DNA of 6,958 nt. Source: Pseudomonadota bacterium. Lineage in GTDB: Bacteria > Pseudomonadota > Alphaproteobacteria > Reyranellales > Reyranellaceae. The stretch covers positions 1 to 6,958 of the forward strand of contig JAEZHS010000064.1 of the NCBI GenBank assembly GCA_023436825.1, written 5' to 3'. Positions 5,086 to 6,958 of this stretch are shown here, piece after piece; within the stretch, counting starts at the first letter, position 1, and each line of letters begins with the position of its first letter. The position numbers were made by a program, and so were the translations under genes. Below the pieces are notes generated by a model. The model worked only from the letters and a program-made list of their open reading frames with translations. It had not been told where the DNA came from and did not search any database.

Positions 5086-6321
5086 ATGTCTGTTGGCACG
5101 AGCAAGGCCGACGCATTCGATCGCGCCGACTCCCTTCGCGGCAAACGCGACCTGTTCGCGCTGCCGGCCGGCATCATCTATCTCGACGGCAATTCGCTCG
5201 GGCCGCCGCCGAAGGCTGCCTTTGCCGAGCTCGAGCAGGCAGCGCGCCAGGAGTGGGGCGAAGGCCTGATCCGCAGCTGGAACGGAGCCGGCTGGTGGTC
5301 GCTGACCGACACGCTGGGCGATCGCGTCGGCCGGCTGATCGGCGCCCGGGCGGGTGAAACAGTCGTGACCGACACGACCTCGATCAACGTCTTCAAGGCG
5401 CTGCACGCCGCCCTCGCCCTGCGACCGCAGCGCCATGTCATCCTGGCCGAACGCACCAGTTTTCCCACCGACCTCTACATGGCCGAAGGCGTCGCCGCAT
5501 CACGCCCGGGCACCGAGCTTCGTCTGTCAGCCGACAGCGCCGACCTGGCCAAGATGATCGACGAGCGGACGGCCGTCGTACTGATCAACCATGTCGACTA
5601 TCGCACCGGCGCGTTGCGCGACATGGCACACCTGACGCGCCTGGCGCACCAGGCCGGCGCCCTCGTCGTCTGGGATCTCTGCCACAGCGCCGGTGTCGTG
5701 CCGATCGAGCTCGACGGTCTCGACGTCGATTTCGCCATCGGCTGCACCTACAAGTACCTGAACGGCGGGCCCGGCGCGCCGGCCTTCATCTTCGCCAACC
5801 GGCGCCACCATGAGGCACTTGTCCAGCCCCTTTCCGGCTGGTGGGCGCACGCGGCGCCCTTCGCCATGGAGAGCGGCTACCGTCCGGCGGCCGGCATCCG
5901 CCGCCTGCTGTGCGGCACCCAGCCGATCCTGTCATTGCGTGCCCTGAAGGCCGCTCTCGACGTCCTGGACGGCGTCGATATCGCAGCCATTCGCACCAAG
6001 AGCCTCGCTCTGACGAGCTTCTTCATGGAACTGGTCGAGCCGATCTGCCGGGAGTTCGGCGCCCGCATCGTCACACCGCGCGACGACGGCCGCGGCAGCC
6101 AGGTGGCGATCGCGCATGAGCAGGCCCATCCCATCGTACAGGCGCTGATCGACCGCGGCGTCATCGGCGACTTCCGCGCGCCCGACATCATGCGCTTCGG
6201 CTTCGGACCGCTCTATCTCAGCCATCGTGACGTCGCGGACGCCGTTGCGGCATTGCACGACATACTGGCGACCGAAGCCTGGCGCACTGCGAAATTCTCC
6301 GCCAAGGCGTTGGTCACATGA
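5086..6321 (+). CDS. kynU: Kynureninase
   Basis: This 411-residue PLP enzyme of aminotransferase class V has full kynureninase length and motifs. It cleaves L-kynurenine to anthranilate and alanine (or 3-hydroxykynurenine to 3-hydroxyanthranilate) in tryptophan breakdown. Visible landmarks are IYLDGNSLGPPPK (31-43), the cofactor segment ERTSFPTDLY (122-131), WDLCHSAG (196-203) with the PLP-contacting aspartate, the lysine motif GCTYKYLNGGPG (219-230) with K223, GWWAH (251-255), GSQ (337-339), GDFRAP (361-366) and RFGFGPLY (370-377). Nothing is missing or broken. It starts 6 bp after cysK with only a weak AAGTAGG-like ribosome site, and its stop overlaps the next gene (ATGA), so it sits inside an operon. 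The usual partners for kynurenine formation, tryptophan 2,3-dioxygenase and kynurenine formamidase, are not in the window; they may lie elsewhere. Confidence 0.95.
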   Translation: MSVGTSKADAFDRADSLRGKRDLFALPAGIIYLDGNSLGPPPKAAFAELEQAARQEWGEGLIRSWNGAGWWSLTDTLGDRVGRLIGARAGETVVTDTTSINVFKALHAALALRPQRHVILAERTSFPTDLYMAEGVAASRPGTELRLSADSADLAKMIDERTAVVLINHVDYRTGALRDMAHLTRLAHQAGALVVWDLCHSAGVVPIELDGLDVDFAIGCTYKYLNGGPGAPAFIFANRRHHEALVQPLSGWWAHAAPFAMESGYRPAAGIRRLLCGTQPILSLRALKAALDVLDGVDIAAIRTKSLALTSFFMELVEPICREFGARIVTPRDDGRGSQVAIAHEQAHPIVQALIDRGVIGDFRAPDIMRFGFGPLYLSHRDVADAVAALHDILATEAWRTAKFSAKALVT

Positions 6322-6958
6322 GTCGAGTCGTCGTCTGCGGCAGTCTGAACATGGACGTCGTCGTGCAGAGCGCGCGGCGGCCTGCGACCGGCGAGACCCT
6401 TTTGGGTGCCACAGTCTCATTCCTGCCCGGCGGCAAAGGCCTCAACCAGGCGGTCGCCGCCGCGCGCCTGGGCATTCCGACGGCGATGGTCGGCGCGGTC
6501 GGCAACGATGCCTTCGCCAACAGCCTGCGCGGCTTCCTGGCCGACAGCGACGTCGACAGTTCCGGCGTGCGCGAGATCGACGGTCCGGCGACGGGCGTGG
6601 CGATCATCCAGGTTGCCGCCAAGGACAACGCCATCACCGTGGCCTCGGGCGCCAATCTTCACTTCAGGGCGCAGATGATCAGGCAGGAACCGCGCGCCGA
6701 TGAAGTCTGGGTCGCGCAATTCGAGACGCCGATCGCCGAGACCCGGACGATCCTGACGCGTGCCCGCGCCGCCGGTGCACGCACGGTCCTGAACCTGGCG
6801 CCCTTCCTGCCCTTCCCCGACAACCTGCTGAAGCGGGTCGATGTCGCGGTGCTGAACGAGATCGAGCTGTCGCAGGCCACAGGCACGCCGCTGCGCGCCG
6901 CCAGCGCCTTGCGCCACGTCGTCGCCGCCTGCGAGAAGATGCGCGCCAAGGGCGCGCG
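6318..6958 (+). CDS. rbsK: Ribokinase / PfkB-family sugar kinase (partial, runs off the end)
   Basis: Only the first 213 residues are inside the window; family members are about 300. The sequence begins MSRVVVCGSLNMDVVV, followed by PATGETLLG (22-30) and the first PfkB signature PGGKGLNQAVAAARLG (37-52), all typical of ribokinase. VGAVGNDAFANSLR (58-71), TGVAIIQV (92-99), LNLAPF (158-163) and VAVLNEIELSQATG (176-189) continue the fold. The C-terminal GAGD motif with the catalytic aspartate lies beyond the end, so activity cannot be judged. Ribokinase phosphorylates ribose to ribose 5-phosphate; another sugar or nucleoside substrate is possible in this family. The ATG overlaps the kynU stop as ATGA, with AAGG about 10 nt upstream, indicating translational coupling. 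Confidence 0.9.
   Translation, partial: MSRVVVCGSLNMDVVVQSARRPATGETLLGATVSFLPGGKGLNQAVAAARLGIPTAMVGAVGNDAFANSLRGFLADSDVDSSGVREIDGPATGVAIIQVAAKDNAITVASGANLHFRAQMIRQEPRADEVWVAQFETPIAETRTILTRARAAGARTVLNLAPFLPFPDNLLKRVDVAVLNEIELSQATGTPLRAASALRHVVAACEKMRAKGA

Noticed and set aside
4015..5436. 473-codon open frame on the minus strand opposite cysK and the start of kynU
   Set aside because: The composition is that of antisense to GC-rich codons, no domain is recognisable, and the plus strand carries two clear enzymes here.

Overview
The window is high-GC DNA with densely packed genes and reads as ordinary chromosome of an alphaproteobacterium. The strongest pointer is the leftward block of a Pcm-like methyltransferase, a TolC-family outer membrane protein and a PopZ/DUF2497 protein, an order I recall as common in alphaproteobacteria, often followed by valS. 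A genus cannot be fixed from the sequence. I see no mobile element, CRISPR array, integrase or phage gene.

Left block, minus strand (about 131-2993): a good sigma70-type promoter (TTGACG, 18 nt spacer, TATAAA) drives a Pcm-like protein whose catalytic motifs are degenerate. A 78-bp gap holding an unusual inverted repeat around a tandem hexamer separates it from tolC. tolC overlaps popZ at TGATG, and a hairpin plus T-run terminator closes the unit. Positions 1-130 hold no supported gene.

Centre, plus strand (3014-3385): a divergent promoter, tRNA-Cys(GCA), a 137-nt spacer, tRNA-Asn(GTT), and a strong intrinsic terminator. Both tRNAs encode CCA and have full cloverleaf pairing.

Right block, plus strand (3401-6958): an ADP-ribose pyrophosphatase-type Nudix hydrolase, a cysteine synthase, kynureninase and a ribokinase that runs off the window end. 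Gaps are 59 bp, 6 bp and a 4-bp ATGA overlap, so the last three at least look like one transcription unit. Together they cover ADP-ribose hydrolysis, cysteine synthesis, kynurenine cleavage and ribose phosphorylation. A link to NAD/ADP-ribose and tryptophan turnover is possible but is only inference. The Nudix gene starts 15 nt after the tRNA terminator, leaving no room for a promoter of its own between them.

No clearly new biological system is visible. The items most worth a second look are the Pcm-like protein that lacks expected catalytic residues, the structured pcm-tolC gap, the terminator-to-Nudix arrangement and the unusual nudF-cysK-kynU-rbsK grouping.
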